A stretch of DNA of 33,735 nucleotides from Methanomassiliicoccaceae archaeon UBA421 (GTDB lineage Archaea > Thermoplasmatota > Thermoplasmata > Methanomassiliicoccales > Methanomethylophilaceae), in assembly GCA_002498365.1 (NCBI GenBank), contig DAHB01000005.1, positions 243,347 through 277,081 on the forward strand, read 5' to 3'. Below are positions 32,202-33,735 of the stretch, piece after piece. The notes below the pieces were generated by a model, which made no database searches, was not told the DNA's origin, and was given only the letters and a program-made list of their open reading frames with translations. A program made the position numbers and the translations under genes. Within the stretch, counting starts at the first letter, position 1; each line of letters begins with the position of its first letter.

Positions 32202-32510
32202 TCAGCTCTTGAGAACCGCGACAAGGAATATGCCGACAGCGACCAAAGCTCCGATCAGCACAGCGATCAGAGATATGAGCGTGTTGTACATAACGTCCCA
32301 GGCCGCCACATCGCTGAACAGCGTGATGTCGCTGTATCCGACAAGGTACGTCCACAGTGCGAGGACGACGGCTCCGACCGCCAGCATGATCATGCCGTAG
32401 GTCCTGCTCTTACCGCTGCCGAAGTAGGCTGAGAAAATCCCTGCGATGAGAAGTACTATCGAGAATACGAACACCACTATCGTCAGGAATGACATTAAGT
32501 CCCAAGTCAT
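32202..32510 (-). CDS. Small membrane protein, three predicted helices
   Basis: A 102-residue protein with hydrophobic segments at about residues 7-30, 38-60 and 75-100, a short glycine/serine loop (GSGKSRTYG) and a polar loop (GYSDITLFSDVAAWDV). I recognise no family. ATG at 32510 has GGAGGT five bases upstream, and the gene ends in a strong double terminator, both signs of a real, well-expressed gene. Confidence 0.75.
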   Translation of the reverse strand: MTWDLMSFLTIVVFVFSIVLLIAGIFSAYFGSGKSRTYGMIMLAVGAVVLALWTYLVGYSDITLFSDVAAWDVMYNTLISLIAVLIGALVAVGIFLVAVLKS

Positions 32511-32820
32511 TTGTTACCTCCATTGATTACTAGATTCGCCAGTGGCGCATCAATTGGGCACGCATACACCCTATTTGTTATTAAACCTTTCACGTAACGT
32601 CAGCAGAATGCACGATGCCTGATGACGGGGTCGAACACCTTTTCGGACGTCTTTTTGCATGGATGAATCATCCGTCCGTGTGTTCTGTTTAGATACTATG
32701 AGTTTGAGCGGAAATAGGCGAAAACTCTTAAAGATAATAAAGAAAACCCAAATGTTTAAATAGAGAACTGGTATAGAGTGTGGTAATTGACAGCCGACTG
32801 CCAAGACGGGAAGATTATAC
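32511..32820. other. 310-bp divergent intergenic region
   Basis: It separates the small membrane protein gene (minus) from gar1 (plus). Positions 32644-32678 form a two-part stem-loop (CGGACG/CGTCCG outside, GGATGA-A-TCATCC inside) that could be a structured RNA. TTTAAATAG at 32755-32763 is a TATA-like box for gar1, and GTTTAATAAC (32577-32586, minus strand) one for the membrane protein. No tRNA is seen. Confidence 0.5.
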
Positions 32821-33078
32821 ATGGATTTTTTGGGGACTGTTGCAGAAATCACTTCTGACGGCAAAGCGGTGGTTCTGGCCTCCGCGTCTCCGGAAACGGG
32901 AGATTCGGTTTTCGACTCCCGCAGACGCAGGATCGGTAAGGTGGTTCGTTTGTTCGGACCGGTGGACGGACCTTATGTGTCCGTCGAGCTCGAGGGCGTG
33001 GAACCTTCGGAGCTGGCAGGTGCGGACCTATACACCCAAGGAGTGAAACAAAATGGCAAAGTCAAAAGAAGGCACTGA
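32821..33078 (+). CDS. gar1: H/ACA RNA-protein component Gar1
   Basis: An 85-residue beta-barrel protein of the pseudouridylation guide complex with Cbf5, Nop10 and L7Ae. The core RRRRIGKVVRLFGPVDGPYV is the Gar1/Naf1 signature, with FLGTVAEITSDGKAVV before it and the strand SVELEGVEP after. ATG at 32821 follows a TATA-like box at 32755. It overlaps the tfb start by 26 bases; a gar1-tfb pair is common in archaea. Confidence 0.92.
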   Translation: MDFLGTVAEITSDGKAVVLASASPETGDSVFDSRRRRIGKVVRLFGPVDGPYVSVELEGVEPSELAGADLYTQGVKQNGKVKRRH

Positions 33079-33735
33079 AGAGATTGAGGTCTGTCCGGAA
33101 TGCGGCAGCCATCACCTTGTGAGGGATTACGAGCGCGGTGAGCTGATATGCGAGGACTGCGGACTGGTCCTTGACGACCAGTTCATCGACCAGGGACCTG
33201 AGTGGAGGGCCTTCGACGTCGAGCAGGGCGAGAAGAGGGCACGCACCGGCGCCCCGATGACATACACCATACACGACAAGGGGCTCTCGACCGAGATCTC
33301 CTGGAAGAACAAGGACAGCTACGGCAAGAGCATACCCACCAGGAACCGCGCCCAGCTCTACAGGCTCAGGAAATGGCAGAGGAGGATACGCGTATCCAAC
33401 GCCACCGAGAGGAACCTGGCGTTCGCGTTGTCGGAGCTTGACAGGATGGCGTCCGCGATGGGCCTCCCCCGCAACGTCCGCGAGACCGCGGCGATGATCT
33501 ACAGGAAGGCCGTCAACAAGAACCTGATCAGGGGCCGTTCGATCGAAGGAGTGGTCGCGGCCTCGCTGTACGCGGCGTGCAGGCAGTGCGGTGTTCCGAG
33601 GACCCTCGACGAGGTCGCAGGCGCAAGCCGCGTCGGAAGGAAGGAGATCGGACGCACGTACAGGTTCATGACCCGCGAGCTCAAGCTCAAGCTGATGCCC
33701 ACCAAGCCCCAGGACTACGTGCAGAGGTTCTGCTC
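33053..33735 (+). CDS. tfb: Transcription initiation factor TFB, 3' end outside window
   Basis: The first 227 residues of TFB (TFIIB homologue). The N-terminal zinc ribbon is CPECGSHH ... CEDCG near residues 14-36, followed by the B-finger/linker (DQGPEWRAFD, TGAPMTYTIHDKGLSTEI) and the first cyclin repeat with the second beginning after RNLIRGRSIEGVVAASLY. ATG at 33053 has AAGGAG upstream. It recruits RNA polymerase to TBP-bound promoters. The gene continues past the window. Confidence 0.96.
   Translation, partial: MAKSKEGTEEIEVCPECGSHHLVRDYERGELICEDCGLVLDDQFIDQGPEWRAFDVEQGEKRARTGAPMTYTIHDKGLSTEISWKNKDSYGKSIPTRNRAQLYRLRKWQRRIRVSNATERNLAFALSELDRMASAMGLPRNVRETAAMIYRKAVNKNLIRGRSIEGVVAASLYAACRQCGVPRTLDEVAGASRVGRKEIGRTYRFMTRELKLKLMPTKPQDYVQRFC

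Noticed and set aside
32619..32650. C/D-box sRNA candidate (CTGATGA)
   Set aside because: No CTGA D box or C'/D' pair at a suitable distance.
32571..32864. 97-codon minus-strand frame
   Set aside because: Covers the gar1 promoter and start; no ribosome site or recognisable features.

Overview
The window is archaeal chromosome, most likely from a Thermoplasmatota methanogen of the Methanomassiliicoccales type. Domain-level evidence is strong: a heterodimeric-primase large subunit, TFB, Gar1, an Spt5-SecE-L11 and L1-P0-P1 cluster, split GMP synthetase, archaeal phosphopantothenate synthetase, archaeal ether-lipid CDP-alcohol transferase, UPF0147, and TATA boxes ahead of several genes. The order-level assignment is an inference from gene style and a moderately high GC core; no methanogenesis gene lies in the window.

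Layout. Positions 1-12,440 are an accessory region with mixed, partly AT-rich composition. It holds a truncated GT8 glycosyltransferase, a 221-bp MITE-like element with perfect 57-bp inverted repeats, a five-gene minus-strand operon for a CDP-3,6-dideoxyhexose that looks like a yersiniose-type branched-sugar pathway (rfbF-rfbG-rfbH-SDR-ThDP enzyme), two decayed IS4-type transposase remnants, a two-gene cassette that fits the Kiwa anti-phage system (KwaA membrane protein plus KwaB DUF4868 protein), and an rfbA nucleotidyltransferase. Positions 12,440-17,100 carry malic enzyme, a 28-bp direct repeat pair with CRISPR-like spacing, a HipBA toxin-antitoxin pair with palindromic operators, and three small genes, two of them ASCH/PUA-like.

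Positions 17,148-33,735 are core genome. They include priL; an operon for phosphopantothenate synthesis, S-adenosylhomocysteine hydrolysis, a PfkB kinase, an AK6-type adenylate kinase and a CDP-alcohol transferase; trmJ; a ribbon-helix-helix gene overlapping a short FtsZ-like gene; the ribosomal L1-P0-P1 operon, separated from L11-Spt5-SecE by a polysaccharide flippase; two small genes (one UPF0147); the purine genes guaAA, guaAB and purE; a small membrane protein; and gar1-tfb running off the right edge.

How it fits together. The sugar operon, GT8 transferase, rfbA and flippase all point to a surface glycan or glycoprotein whose sugars differ between strains. The IS/MITE remnants on both sides of the sugar operon and the Kiwa and HipBA modules mark the left half as a variable island. 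The points I would most like checked are Kiwa in an archaeon, the yersiniose-like pathway, the RHH/FtsZ-like pair with an altered T7 loop, and Spt5 with an added N-terminal domain.
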